A stretch of DNA of 33,330 nt. Origin: an uncultured Pseudomonadota bacterium. Lineage in GTDB: Bacteria; Desulfobacterota; Binatia; Binatales; Binataceae. The position numbers and the translations under genes are program-made. How positions within the stretch are numbered: position 1 is the first letter of the stretch; every line of letters begins with the position of its first letter. Positions 15,047 to 24,300 of this stretch are shown in pieces. The notes under the pieces were generated by a model. It searched no databases. It was not told the origin of the DNA and saw only the letters and a program-made list of their open reading frames with translations. The DNA is taken from positions 1-33,330 of the forward strand of contig CALAOW010000202.1 in NCBI GenBank assembly GCA_937889395.1. The letters run 5' to 3'.

Positions 15047-15943
15047 ATGAATCGAGCCACTATGCCATCGCAACTGAAGCAACGAGTTGTACGCGCGTCG
15101 AACCTGAATTTCACGGTGCTCGAGATGGGCGAAGGACCCCTGGTGCTGTGCCTGCACGGCTTCCCGGACACTGCTCATTCGTTCCGCCATCAGATGCCCG
15201 CGCTGGCGGCGGCGGGATTCCACTGCGTCGCGCCGTTCATGCGCGGCTACTCGCCGACCGAGCCCGCGCCCGACGGCCGCTACGATTCGCCGGCGCTGTC
15301 GGAGGACGCGCTCGCGCTGATAGCGGCGCTCGGCTACAAGGACGCGATCGTGTTCGGCCACGATTGGGGCGCAGTCGCGGCATACGGCGCCGCGGCGGCA
15401 TCGCCGGATCGCGTAAGCCGGCTCGTCACGTCGGCAGTCCCGTACGGCTCGAAATTTTTCGAAGCGATCGTGACCAACTACGCGCAGCAGCGCCGCTCCT
15501 GGTACATGTTTTTCTTCCAGACGAAAATTGCCGAGGCCGCGGTGAGTTTCAACGACTTCGCGTTCCTGGAAAAGTGTTGGGCTGACTGGTCGCCGGGCTG
15601 GAAATGGGCGCCCGCGGACATGGAAGCGCTCAAGCGATGCTTTCGCGCCAAGGGCACGCTCGAGGCGGCCATCGGCTATTATCGCGCCACGCTGGGGCCG
15701 GTGTTCAGCATGCCGGTCGATCTGAAAGCGATGGCGCCTGCGATGAACATACCGATCAACGTGCCCGCGATGATGATTCACGGGCGCGACGACAACTGCA
15801 TCGGCGCGGAAACGCTCGACGGGATGGAGAAGCTGTTCCCGAAGGGATTGAAGATAGAGCTGGTGCCGGGCGCCGGCCATTTCGTGCATCAGGAGCGCCC
15901 CGATCACGTCAACAAACTGGTCCTCAAGTTCCTGAAATCCTGA
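15047..15943 (+). CDS. Alpha/beta hydrolase, epoxide-hydrolase-like
   Basis: From ATG 15047 (GAAGG eight bases before) the protein has 298 residues. It has the oxyanion motif HGFPD (37-41), the nucleophile elbow GHDWGA with D106 instead of Ser, a cap domain (about 140-220), a likely acid Asp in HGRDDN, and the final His in GAGHFVHQE. An Asp nucleophile together with HGxP marks the epoxide hydrolase / haloalkane dehalogenase branch. Epoxide hydrolase is more likely because of HGFPD and the GHDWGA wording. Candidate starts also exist at 15002 and 15062. Its substrate is not known. A fragment of the TCATGCTGAGCGCAGCG repeat follows the stop. Confidence 0.85.
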   Translation: MNRATMPSQLKQRVVRASNLNFTVLEMGEGPLVLCLHGFPDTAHSFRHQMPALAAAGFHCVAPFMRGYSPTEPAPDGRYDSPALSEDALALIAALGYKDAIVFGHDWGAVAAYGAAAASPDRVSRLVTSAVPYGSKFFEAIVTNYAQQRRSWYMFFFQTKIAEAAVSFNDFAFLEKCWADWSPGWKWAPADMEALKRCFRAKGTLEAAIGYYRATLGPVFSMPVDLKAMAPAMNIPINVPAMMIHGRDDNCIGAETLDGMEKLFPKGLKIELVPGAGHFVHQERPDHVNKLVLKFLKS

Positions 15944-16021
15944 TCGGATACTTTTTGTGTCATGCTGAGCGCAGCGGAAGTGGCGCCGGAGGCGGTCGCG
16001 GTTGTGGGGTGAGTCGGGGGG

Positions 16022-17032
16022 TCAGGTGGAGAGCTGATGGACCAGTTCGATCAGCGATGGGTCCAGCGGGCGGCGCTGACTAACCACCTCGCTTAGCGGA
16101 ACGCAAACAATTGCGCCCCGCTCTTCGCCAATTAGTGAAGGCACGGCGCCGTCGAGGATGGCCCTGACAGCGCCGGCTCCCATCCGGCTCGCCAGCATCC
16201 GGTCCCTGGCCGTGGGCGCTCCGCCGCGCTGGACGTGGCCGATCACAACCACGCGCGCCTGCATGTGCAGTCGGGCGGTAAGGGCCTCGGCGACCGGGAT
16301 GACGCCTCCGGTGCGCGGTCCCTCCGAGACCACGACGATCGTCGCGCGTTTGCCGCGGCGATGGCTGTCTTCGACACGATCGCAGATGTCGTCGAGGGTG
16401 AACGGGATTTCCGGGACGATGACCGCCTCGGCGCCACCACCGAGAGCAACCGCCATTGCGATAAAACCCGAGTCCCGGCCCATCACCTCGACACAAAAGA
16501 CGCGTTCGTAGGCGAATGCGGTGTCCCGAATGCGGTCGATAGCATCGAGCGCAGTGTTAACCGCGGTATCGAACCCGATTGAGTAGTCGGTGCCCGGGAT
16601 GTCGTTGTCGATCGAGGCCGGGATGACGAAGACCGGGATGCCAGTCTCGCCGCCGAAGATTGTCGCGCCAATCATCGAGCCCTCGCCACCGACGACGATG
16701 AGCGCCTCGATTTGGTGACGTTTCAAGTTGCGGGCTGCCAGCCCTCGGGCCGCGGGGGTGCGGAACTCGACCGAGCGCGAGGTCTCCAGGAAGGTCCCGC
16801 CGCGCTGGATCATGTTGGCGACGGAACGAGTGCTAAGCGGCTCGGCCAGGTCGCGGATGAGGCCCTCATAGCCGCGTCTGAAACCGATCACCTCTATTCC
16901 GGCGACCGCCGCAATCCGGACCACGGCGCGAATGGCAGCGTTCATCCCGGGAGCGTCGCCGCCGGCGGTGAGAATTGCGATTCGGCGGGGGCGCGAGCCG
17001 GTCGGGTCGGAAGATTCATTGCTGGCGTTCAT
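16022..17032 (-). CDS. pfkA: 6-phosphofructokinase (PfkA family), variant active site
   Basis: The 336-residue protein has the bacterial PFK layout. It has LTAGGDAPGMNAAIR (21-35), VVGGEGSMIGA (113-123), ASIDNDIPGTDYSIGFDTA (139-157) with the catalytic Asp D142, MGRDSG, and the sugar-phosphate-binding VIGHVQRGG. It would phosphorylate fructose 6-phosphate in the cytosol. Relative to the E. coli enzyme, the Mg-binding D103 is Glu (E117), G104 is kept (G118), G124 is Ala and T125 is Ser. Keeping G104 and lacking Lys at 124 favours ATP over pyrophosphate as donor. The substitutions leave donor and rate open. No clear ribosome site precedes 17032. Confidence 0.88.
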   Translation of the reverse strand: MNASNESSDPTGSRPRRIAILTAGGDAPGMNAAIRAVVRIAAVAGIEVIGFRRGYEGLIRDLAEPLSTRSVANMIQRGGTFLETSRSVEFRTPAARGLAARNLKRHQIEALIVVGGEGSMIGATIFGGETGIPVFVIPASIDNDIPGTDYSIGFDTAVNTALDAIDRIRDTAFAYERVFCVEVMGRDSGFIAMAVALGGGAEAVIVPEIPFTLDDICDRVEDSHRRGKRATIVVVSEGPRTGGVIPVAEALTARLHMQARVVVIGHVQRGGAPTARDRMLASRMGAGAVRAILDGAVPSLIGEERGAIVCVPLSEVVSQRRPLDPSLIELVHQLST

Positions 17033-17219
17033 GGAGATGGGGAGTGAGACGCGTCACTCCACCATCGAGACTACCGAGTGGGACAGGCAGAGCCAACCTG
17101 AGCCGGAACAGCGTGGCCTCACGCGATAGCGAACCAGAAATGGGAATCGATGCGCGCTAACCTGAGCCCTAACCCATTCCCATGTGGAAAGGTGAGCAAT
17201 CGGGGGGAACGATCTCTGG

Positions 17220-17759
17220 TCAGGGCAGCCGCGAGGCTTGCATGCGTTCGAGCGCAGCCCTGGCCTCTTCCGAGGCGTCGCTGACGGTGGGGCCGGAGCT
17301 GTCTGCCGCCTTTCTGTAGTGGTTGATGGCGGCGACTTTGTTGCCGAGCGCCTCGTAGGTGCGCGCCACGTTAACCTCGGCCCGGGCGTCAGTGGGGCAG
17401 GTCGAGAGCGCATCCTGGTAGTATTCGAGCGCCTTGGAGAAGTCGGCGGCGGAAAATCGGTCGCCGCCGCGCTGGCTCGCAGCCGTTTCCACACCTTTGT
17501 CGCATCCGCTCCGAGAGGAGGCCGCGACGCCGGGTGTGTCGCTTAGATTCTGATTCGCCTTAAGGTCTTCGATCTCCTGTTGCTGGTGCTCGAGCTGCGA
17601 CTGCTGCTGTTCAACCAACCGTTTGGTGGTTTCGATCTGATCGCCCTGGCATCCCGCACCGATGAGAGCAAAGACGCCGAGCGCGAGCGCGAGCAGGATT
17701 CGCCTCGCCGGGTTTGTCGCGGGTATGGAAATTACGCTGGTGCTGGATTTATGTTGCAT
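17220..17759 (-). CDS. TPR-containing lipoprotein with coiled coil
   Basis: From ATG 17759 the 179-residue protein has a basic N-region and a hydrophobic stretch. The lipobox LIGAGC places the lipidated Cys at about residue 37, so it is an exported lipoprotein. A Gln/Glu-rich coiled coil follows (around QQQSQLEHQQQEIEDL). The C-terminal half has two TPR-like units: FSKALEYYQDALSTCPTDA and VARTYEALGNKVAAINHYRKA. The layout recalls CpoB/YbgF-like periplasmic proteins, but the Tol-Pal genes are absent here, so no name is given. An upstream in-frame start at 17795 would lengthen the cytoplasmic part before the signal and is less likely. It is divergent from the carbonic anhydrase gene. Confidence 0.75.
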   Translation of the reverse strand: MQHKSSTSVISIPATNPARRILLALALGVFALIGAGCQGDQIETTKRLVEQQQSQLEHQQQEIEDLKANQNLSDTPGVAASSRSGCDKGVETAASQRGGDRFSAADFSKALEYYQDALSTCPTDARAEVNVARTYEALGNKVAAINHYRKAADSSGPTVSDASEEARAALERMQASRLP

Positions 17760-17842
17760 CGCCACCAATACTGGCGGATAGCCGAGCCGTGTCAATGCCG
17801 AAGCGCGAGGCGTCCGAGACCGTAAAACAGAAGGGAGAAGCG

Positions 17843-18532
17843 ATGGCGATTCGACATAAAAAAATCCTGGTGAGAATGTCGATGCTGCTGGCGATCGCCG
17901 CGCTGTCGATTACTACGACGCGCGCGGTGATAGCCGCGGTCCAAAAGCCTGCGATCAGTGCTGAGCAGGCGCTCAAGCTCCTGCTCGAGGGCAATGAGCG
18001 CTTCGTTGCGGGCAAGGTGGAGCATCCCAATCAGACCCAGGCGCAGCGCGCCGAAGTGGCCAAGGGGCAGCATCCGTTCGCCGCGGTGCTGGCATGCTCG
18101 GATTCGCGGACGCCGCCCGAGATTATTTTCGATCGCGGGCTTGGCGATATATTCACCGTGCGGGTGGCGGGCAACGTCACCGACCAACTGGTCATCGAAA
18201 GCCTCGACTACTCGGTCAAGCATCTTGGCGTGCGGTTGGTGATGGTACTGGGGCATCGCCGATGCGGCGCGGTGATCGCCGCAGTCGAGGGTTATGAGGA
18301 AGTTAACAAAGACGTCGGCCCGATGCTCCTAGACTTGTACCCGGCGGTGCGCGCAACCCAGGGCATGCCCGGCGATCCGGTCGAAAATGCGGTGCGCGAG
18401 AATGTGAAGCTGGTGGTGAAAACTCTTGCCGCTTCGGGAGAACTGTCGGCGATGGTCAAATCGGGCGAGCTGAAGATTGTCGGCGGCATTTACGATCTCG
18501 ACACGGGCACGATCGAGATGCTGAAGAACTAG
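17843..18532 (+). CDS. Exported beta-class carbonic anhydrase
   Basis: The 229-residue protein starts at ATG 17843 behind AAGGGAGAAG. Residues 1-32 look like a signal peptide (basic start, LLAIAALSI core, ending near AVIAA), so the enzyme should act in the periplasm. The zinc ligands of beta-carbonic anhydrases are present: C85 with D87 and R89 in ACSDSRTPPE, H138 and C141 in GHRRCGA. It interconverts CO2 and bicarbonate. Most bacterial beta enzymes are cytosolic; exported forms are known but fewer. No transporter is adjacent. The gene converges with the PKD-domain gene, whose stop is 23 bases beyond its own. Confidence 0.92.
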   Translation: MAIRHKKILVRMSMLLAIAALSITTTRAVIAAVQKPAISAEQALKLLLEGNERFVAGKVEHPNQTQAQRAEVAKGQHPFAAVLACSDSRTPPEIIFDRGLGDIFTVRVAGNVTDQLVIESLDYSVKHLGVRLVMVLGHRRCGAVIAAVEGYEEVNKDVGPMLLDLYPAVRATQGMPGDPVENAVRENVKLVVKTLAASGELSAMVKSGELKIVGGIYDLDTGTIEMLKN

Positions 18533-18554
18533 CGCGCACGGCTTCGCGGCGCGG

Positions 18555-18932
18555 CTACTGGGGCGGGCGCGTCACGACGACGCCTGCGAGCGATGACGCA
18601 GAATGGCCGTCCGCCGTTGTTGCAGTAACAGTGACCACGTAGCTGCCGGGCGTAGTATAGGTGTGGAACAGCGCGGTCGGCGGCAGCATCGAGACCTGCC
18701 CGTCGCCGAAATTCCAACTGAAGGTTTGGAGCACGGTCTCCGGATCTGTGCTCGATAGCATGAAGCCGACCGTCAGCGGCGCCGGCCCATATCCGGGCAC
18801 CGGTAAAAGCTGAATCTGCGGAATCGCAGGCAGTATCATGGGCGAGGGCGTCGGAGTCGCTTCCTGCGCCGGCGCGGAAGAACTCAATCCGGCGAGAACC
18901 AGCAACGCAACGGCGAACGCCGACTTTGTCAT
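18555..18932 (-). CDS. Secreted PKD-domain protein
   Basis: The 125-residue protein from ATG 18932 starts with a signal peptide (MTKSAFAVALLVLAGLSSSAPAQ). A Pro/Thr-rich stretch follows, then one PKD domain (about 45-122) with FSWNFGDGQ, FHTYTTPGSYVVTVTATTADG. PKD domains are beta-sandwiches used for binding outside the cell. The frame continues upstream for another 52 codons, but those read through a dispersed repeat (giving the well-known spurious CHSERSEESR peptide), so the longer start is rejected. The ATG itself lies in the AGAATGACAAAG end of that repeat, so the repeat may supply the start and there is no ribosome site. Confidence 0.75.
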   Translation of the reverse strand: MTKSAFAVALLVLAGLSSSAPAQEATPTPSPMILPAIPQIQLLPVPGYGPAPLTVGFMLSSTDPETVLQTFSWNFGDGQVSMLPPTALFHTYTTPGSYVVTVTATTADGHSASSLAGVVVTRPPQ

Positions 18933-19040
18933 TCTGAGCGAAAGCTGCTGAAGCGAGGAATCTCGACGGACGCTCCTGCGTCCGGCGCCTGCCAGTACGC
19001 GCTGCGCGCGAGATTCTTCGCTCCGCTCAGAATGACACAA
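18925..19040. repeat. Inverted pair of TCATTCTGAGCG repeats
   Basis: The left arm is TTTGTCATTCTGAGCG (18925-18940) with AGCGAGGAATCTCG. The right arm is CGAGATTCTTCG with GCTCAGAATGACACAA (19009-19040). The arms are inverted copies. The middle holds a perfect small stem GGACGC-TCCT-GCGTCC (18968-18983). Related single copies lie at 311-335, 1170-1190, 15957-15980, 30649-30672, 30960-30983 and about 31055-31078. This is a widespread type of intergenic repeat in environmental genomes; no transposase is linked to it here. Confidence 0.75.
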
Positions 19041-19084
19041 GAAAAGAGCGACCTTCTTCGAGATCGAACATTTGTAAGTCAATC

Positions 19085-19870
19085 TCACTGCATGACGATT
19101 CCGCCGTCGGGATGCAGAATCGACCCGGTGTAGTAGCGGCCCTCTTCGCCGGCGAGGAACAGCGCGGTGTTGGCGACATCGACCGGCTCGCCCATCCGGT
19201 TCATCGGTATGCGCTGCATCAGCGGCGAAAGGTCGGGCATCTCCTGAAGCTCGGCGGTCATCGGAGTCTTGATGAAGCCGGGGCCGATCGCGTTGGCAGT
19301 GATATTGAACGGGGCCAACTCGGTGGCGAGCACCCGTGTCAGCATCCAGACGCCGGCCTTGCTGACGGAATACTCGCCGGCGCCCGGGAGGGGGACTCGG
19401 GCTGCGGCAGAGGCGATATTTATGATGCGTCCGCCGTTGCCCGCCTTGATCATCGCGTCGGCGCAGGCGCGATCGGTCAGGAACACGCCGTCAAGGTTGA
19501 CGCTGAGAACCTTGCGCCAGTTGGCAAAGGACTTGTTGCTGAGAAAGGCGATGTCCGGCTGGCCTTCTTCACCGTAATGCGCGTGTGAAATTCCGGCGGC
19601 TGCGACCACGATGTTCACGCTGCCGAGGTCCTTCACCATCTGCGCGACCATCGCATTCACCTGCGTCTCGTCGCTGGTATCGACCTGATAGGCGCTGGAC
19701 CTGCGGCCGAGCTTTTTAACCGCGGCGGCGGTTTCCTCGGCGGCGGCGAAATGGCGATCGGCAACGAAGACGTTGGCGCCCTCTTCGGCGAATCGAATCG
19801 CGGTCGCGCGTCCGATTCCGCTGGCGCCGCCGGTGATCAGTGCGTTTTTGTTTTCGAGTCTGAGCACCAT
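19085..19870 (-). CDS. Short-chain dehydrogenase/reductase (SDR)
   Basis: The 261-residue classical SDR has the cofactor motif TGGASGIG (13-20), D38 at the end of the second strand (favouring NAD over NADP) and a structural AAAG loop (90-93). The catalytic S154, Y167 and K171 are in NIASAAARV and YSVSK. ANAIGPGFIKTPMT follows, then a C-terminal DGG segment. AAGGAG precedes the ATG at 19870. It oxidises or reduces an alcohol/ketone pair. The family is too broad to name the substrate. It is divergent from an alpha/beta hydrolase gene, with 142 bases between that hold no clear element. Confidence 0.92.
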   Translation of the reverse strand: MVLRLENKNALITGGASGIGRATAIRFAEEGANVFVADRHFAAAEETAAAVKKLGRRSSAYQVDTSDETQVNAMVAQMVKDLGSVNIVVAAAGISHAHYGEEGQPDIAFLSNKSFANWRKVLSVNLDGVFLTDRACADAMIKAGNGGRIINIASAAARVPLPGAGEYSVSKAGVWMLTRVLATELAPFNITANAIGPGFIKTPMTAELQEMPDLSPLMQRIPMNRMGEPVDVANTALFLAGEEGRYYTGSILHPDGGIVMQ

Positions 19871-20012
19871 CGAAGATACTCCTTGGCAACGGTTCTGGTG
19901 CGGTTGTTAGCACGAGGGACGGCGCGCTTCCAGCAAGCGAACAACGAACACGGCGGATTCGCGCGCATGAAAATCTATGCTCGCGATTTGGGGTCGAATA
20001 GAATTGGCGGCT

Positions 20013-20882
20013 ATGGCACAAGAGCAAGCGGCTACCGTGCTAACGGAGCCGACCCACCGCTACGTCGAGGTTGAAGGACTCAAGCTTCATTATCTGGATT
20101 GGGGTGGCGATCCCGACAAACGCACTTTCGTTCTGCTGCACGGCGGCGCGGCGCATGCGCATTGGTGGGACGGCGTCGCTCCGATGCTGACGCGATACGG
20201 GCGCGTGCTCGCGCTTGATTTTCGCGGTCACGGGCGCAGCCAGTGGGCGGATTCGGAGCACTACGGGCCGCCGGCGTATCTGAGAGACGTCCGTGGCCTG
20301 ATCGAGAGCCTCGGAACGCGCGCGGTGCTGGTTGGACATTCGATGGGCGGGGCGGTCGCGCAGTGGGTGGCAGTCACGCATCCGGAGTTGCTCGACGCGC
20401 TGGTCATCGTCGATACGCCGCACGGAGGGCCGCCGCTGTTTCGCCGCCTGATGTGGCGATGGCGCCGGCGATCGCACGGCGGCGTTCGCCCCGAGCTGCG
20501 CTCCGCCGGCGACATCATCCGGAAGTTTCGCCTGCATCCGCCCGAGACAAATCTGACGCGGCTGGAAATCGAGCGGCTCGCGATCCTCGGCGCCGAGCAA
20601 CTGCCCAGTGGCGCGTGGGCGTTTCGCTTCGATCCGGAAACGCGGGTCTGGCGCAAGCATGGCAACCGGATGACCAGGCCGAAGCTCAAGAAGATCGCGA
20701 CGCCGACGCTGCTGCTGCGCGGCGATCAGAGCGGTCTGGTGAGCCGGTCGCACGTTACGCGGATGCATCGGAAGATTCGCGGATCGGTGCTGAAGGAAAT
20801 TCCACGCGCGTTCCATCACGTGCCGCTGGACAATCCCGGCGATACCGCGGCAGCGATTATCGAATTCGTGGAGAAGCTATAG
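20013..20882 (+). CDS. Alpha/beta hydrolase with Ser nucleophile
   Basis: From ATG 20013 the protein has 289 residues. LLHGGAAHAHWWDG (41-54) forms the oxyanion side, LDFRGHGRS (68-76) is typical of the fold, and GHSMGG (108-113) carries the nucleophile S110. A short cap follows. The Asp is expected near RGDQSGLV and the His in AFHHVPLDNP. It is an esterase- or lipase-like cytosolic hydrolase of unknown substrate, in a different subfamily from the Asp-type enzyme at 15047-15943. The frame could start at 19977, but the first 12 residues do not resemble the family. Confidence 0.85.
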   Translation: MAQEQAATVLTEPTHRYVEVEGLKLHYLDWGGDPDKRTFVLLHGGAAHAHWWDGVAPMLTRYGRVLALDFRGHGRSQWADSEHYGPPAYLRDVRGLIESLGTRAVLVGHSMGGAVAQWVAVTHPELLDALVIVDTPHGGPPLFRRLMWRWRRRSHGGVRPELRSAGDIIRKFRLHPPETNLTRLEIERLAILGAEQLPSGAWAFRFDPETRVWRKHGNRMTRPKLKKIATPTLLLRGDQSGLVSRSHVTRMHRKIRGSVLKEIPRAFHHVPLDNPGDTAAAIIEFVEKL

Positions 20883-20891
20883 TCCGCGGCG

Positions 20892-21233
20892 TCACGCGCG
20901 GAGCAGAAAGTCGCTCAGGTCCATCGCGTATTCCCCGTCGCTGAGCGTCATCGACTTGGGCGAGCGCTTGAGCATCAGCCGCGAGGTGTCCAGTTCCCTG
21001 GGAAGCTGGTACACGATGTCCCCGGCACCCATCGAGAACACGCGCACGCGCTCGTCGCCGCGGCGTTCCTGTCCGGCGACATCGTAGGCGCTGACGTGAA
21101 ATGAGAAGCCGCGGGCGCGAATCAGGGCGCCATCGGCTTGCTCGACGACGCCCACGAAAATCCGGGTGTTGTCGTCCTTGAAGAGCCTGCGATCGATGAG
21201 GACGATCCGGTCCCCCTCGCCAAATGACGCCAT
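20892..21233 (-). CDS. Small protein of unknown function
   Basis: I do not recognise this 113-residue protein. A perfect AGGAGG sits eight bases before the ATG at 21233, and coding flow is good, so it is very likely real. It is predicted to be mostly beta strands (RIVLIDRR, TRIFVGVVEQ, GALIRARGFSFHVSAYD, RVRVFSMGAGDIVYQL), soluble, without signal peptide or Cys. It ends with a short acidic helix (YAMDLSDFLLR). It lies on the same strand 119 bases downstream of the giant TPR-PIN gene and could be read from the same transcript; that is inference. Confidence 0.75.
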   Translation of the reverse strand: MASFGEGDRIVLIDRRLFKDDNTRIFVGVVEQADGALIRARGFSFHVSAYDVAGQERRGDERVRVFSMGAGDIVYQLPRELDTSRLMLKRSPKSMTLSDGEYAMDLSDFLLRA

Positions 21234-21352
21234 CGTGCGTTCCTCCTGTGCCCGTTGATTAGCCCGGGCGGGATTCTAGTCGATCGCGAAGGCTAACACG
21301 ACGCGCCAAGATCTATCGGCGTTCGACCACAACCGCCCGCGTTGAACAACCA

Positions 21353-24300
21353 TCAAGCGCTCAACTGCGTCTCGCTTTGCGCAGCCCATCCCCGCAAGAC
21401 GTCGCTCAGTTCGCGAGATCGAATCAGGTCCAACCCGAAGCGAATCGGCAACGAACGCGGCAGCGCCTCGACGGCATCGCGGCCACCGGTACGCGCCGCA
21501 AGCCGGTCGAGCAGCCGCGAGGTCACGGTCCGGCGCTGCCCGCGCAGTAATTGATCGTTGTACATCTTGACGATCAACTCGGCCGCCAGCCGCACCGCAT
21601 CCGACATGTTCATCGAATCGCCGGCAAACTGATCGAGCGCCTGCTTGAGCGGGAACTGATCGGGATTCCATACCGCGACCGAACCCGCGCGCATCAGCGT
21701 CTCGATACCCGGGGTGGCGAACGAGTAGCCCCATCCCGCCAGCTTGGTGCTGGCCGTAGCCAGCTCGGCGGGATCGAGATTGCCCGCCTGCGCGCGCGCC
21801 TGCAAGGCCGCCTCCGTCCAGACGCGGCGCACCCCGAACTCGGTCTTGGCGAGATCGGCAAGGATCATGTCGTCGGTCCACAGCACGTGCCCGGGCATCG
21901 AGGCGATCACGATGCTCTCGGCGCCATGGCGGCCGAAAAAATTGATCAGCCGCTCACGGCGGTCATGATCGATCGAAGCAAGCACCGCACCGTCGCGCAC
22001 GCGGCACACGGACTGCAACGCATCCGCGAGCCCCTTCAACTGAACATCGGCGCGCTTGCCGTCGTTGCCGTTGCCGGTGAGCGACGCGGAAAATCCTGGC
22101 GGCAGGCGCAGGAGGGTATCCTCGAACGCGAGGCGCCGGAGTTCGGCGAGGGTGGACTGCGAAATGACGAACTGGCGCGGCCAGCTCGGCAGCAGGCTGA
22201 GCCGTCCGAGCATGCACAAGGTGGCGATCGCGGTTAGATCGAGCACGACGGCATTGGCGCGCTCGAAGGCTCCCAGAGCGGCCTCGAGTTCCTCAGGGGA
22301 GCCGGTGCAGCACTTCAGCGGCGCCTCGGGGCGCTGCGCCAGGATGAACATGGTCTGCAGATCGTTGAGGTTGATCCGTTCGGCGACCGCGTGGATCGGG
22401 ACGGGCTTGCTGGCGTAGGTGAGTTCGGCCTGTTTGAGGACGTCCTCGCGCTTGCCGTTGGCGGCGGGATTTTCCTTCCCAATCCCGTTGCCATTGGCGA
22501 TACCGTTGCCATTTCTTGCTTCGAACATCGAGTCGAAGCTGTCATTCATTTCGCTCCACGGAATCGCGTCGGCGCGCACGTAGCTCACTTCGATTTCGGC
22601 CTGGCCGGGAAAGCGCGCCGGCCAGTTGACGAGACAATCCATGTATCGGTAGGCGTACTTGCTGATCATCTGCTTGACGGTCGCTTGGCGGCGGCTGAAG
22701 CGGCCTTCTTCCGGCAGCTGAAACCTCTCGCCGGCCTTCTTGCCCTTGAGGGCGCGCGTCATCGGATGTTGCGGGCCGTACTCATCGAGCGTCTCGTCGA
22801 CATCGTTGGCATCCTCGAGCAGGATCCAGCGCTCGGTGTTGGAATTCTCCTCGACAAAACTGAGCGCGGCGCCGGGCCCGGCGGTATCGAAGTCGGGTAT
22901 GTGCGGCGTCGGGCCAACCGGTCCGAGCGCGGTCAGGTATGCGCGATGCGAATCGACGCTGCCACCCTGGTGGCGCAGCAATTCGTAAGCGTAGGCAAGC
23001 GCCTCGCTGGCGCGGCCACCGTCGCGCATGAATTGCACGGCCGCGCGGCCGAGCGCAGGCGGAATTTCCCGCGCCGAGGGCATCGCATTGGGATCGGCAA
23101 CGACCAGATCGACCTTGCCCAGACGAGCCGCGACGATAGAGCGCCGCAGTCGGAGCACCCGGTCGTCGGGATGCTCGCGCAGCAGTTCCTCGAGTCCGGC
23201 CAACGCAGCTTCGGGATCGTTGCGTTCGAGTTTATCGAGTTGATTGGCGGTTATGCCGGCGTCGATAGCTTGTTCGGGATGCAACTGGCGCGAGATCTCG
23301 CTCACGATGTCTTCGCGGCCGAGCCGGCTTGCGCAATCCAGCAACCGACGCGTGTCGGTGCCGGTGCTGCCGGCGGGCGCGAGCGTCTGCCACAGCACAA
23401 GCGCGTCGCGATAGCGCCCCAAATCATGGAGCAACGCGGCAAGCTTGCGCCGGCTGTCGGCGGCGGTGTCGGGCGCGATCTCGGACAGAGCCTCGTCGGC
23501 AAACCTGGAGGCCTGATCGAACTTGCCCTGGGCCAAACGGAGATTGGCGCGCAACGTCTGCATCGTGACCTTGGGCAGTCGCGCCTCGGAAATCGACCCC
23601 AACAGCGCGTCGGCCTCGTGATAACGCTCGAGCATGGCAAGCGCTTCGACCGCGGATGCGACCGCGAAGGGAAGATCGCCCGCGGGAATCGCCTCCGGCC
23701 GCGAGATCGAGCGCATCAGCAGCTCGGTAGCCTCCTGCAAATCGCCGGGTTCGTCGCGCTCGCGGAGCGTGACCGCGAGATGGTAATCGATGTCGTCGCG
23801 ACCGCCCACGGAGGCGGCGCGGCGCAGCACCTCGACAGCCTCGGTCAGGCTGCCGCGCGATCGCAGAACAATCCCGTACTCGCACAGGCCGTTGGCATCC
23901 TCGCGCTGCAAGCCATGCGCCTGTTCGATATCTTTGCCGGCGCCGTCGGTGTCGCGCAGCGCGATTCGTGCCTGCGCGCGTCCCATCAGCGCCTGCACTT
24001 CGCTGGACGCCAGGTGTTCGGCCTGCGCTAGCGCGAGCGCCTGAGTGAAGCAGCTTTCGGCTTCGCGGACGCGGCTCCCGTCGTTTTGCGTTGGCGATTC
24101 GGTCGAGCCAGCCCCGCCGGCTTCCAGTTCATTGAGTAGAATCGCCTGTCCCAGGACCAGCCACGGGATCGAATTATTCGGCAACGCGGCGCTGGCGAGG
24201 CGCGCATAATACTCGGCGCGATCGAAGCGCGCGTCCAAGAGCGCGCGGCGCGCCATCACGACCGCGACTTCCGGATCGGATGCGAGTTCGGGCGCGACGG

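Noticed and set aside
18933-19088. N-terminal extension of the PKD protein
   Set aside because: The codons read through a dispersed inverted repeat and give the known spurious peptide CHSERSEESR; the signal peptide begins at 18932.
22391-24031. 546-residue plus-strand open frame inside the giant gene
   Set aside because: It is antisense to a long, domain-bearing frame and shows no known motif; long antisense frames are common in GC-rich DNA.
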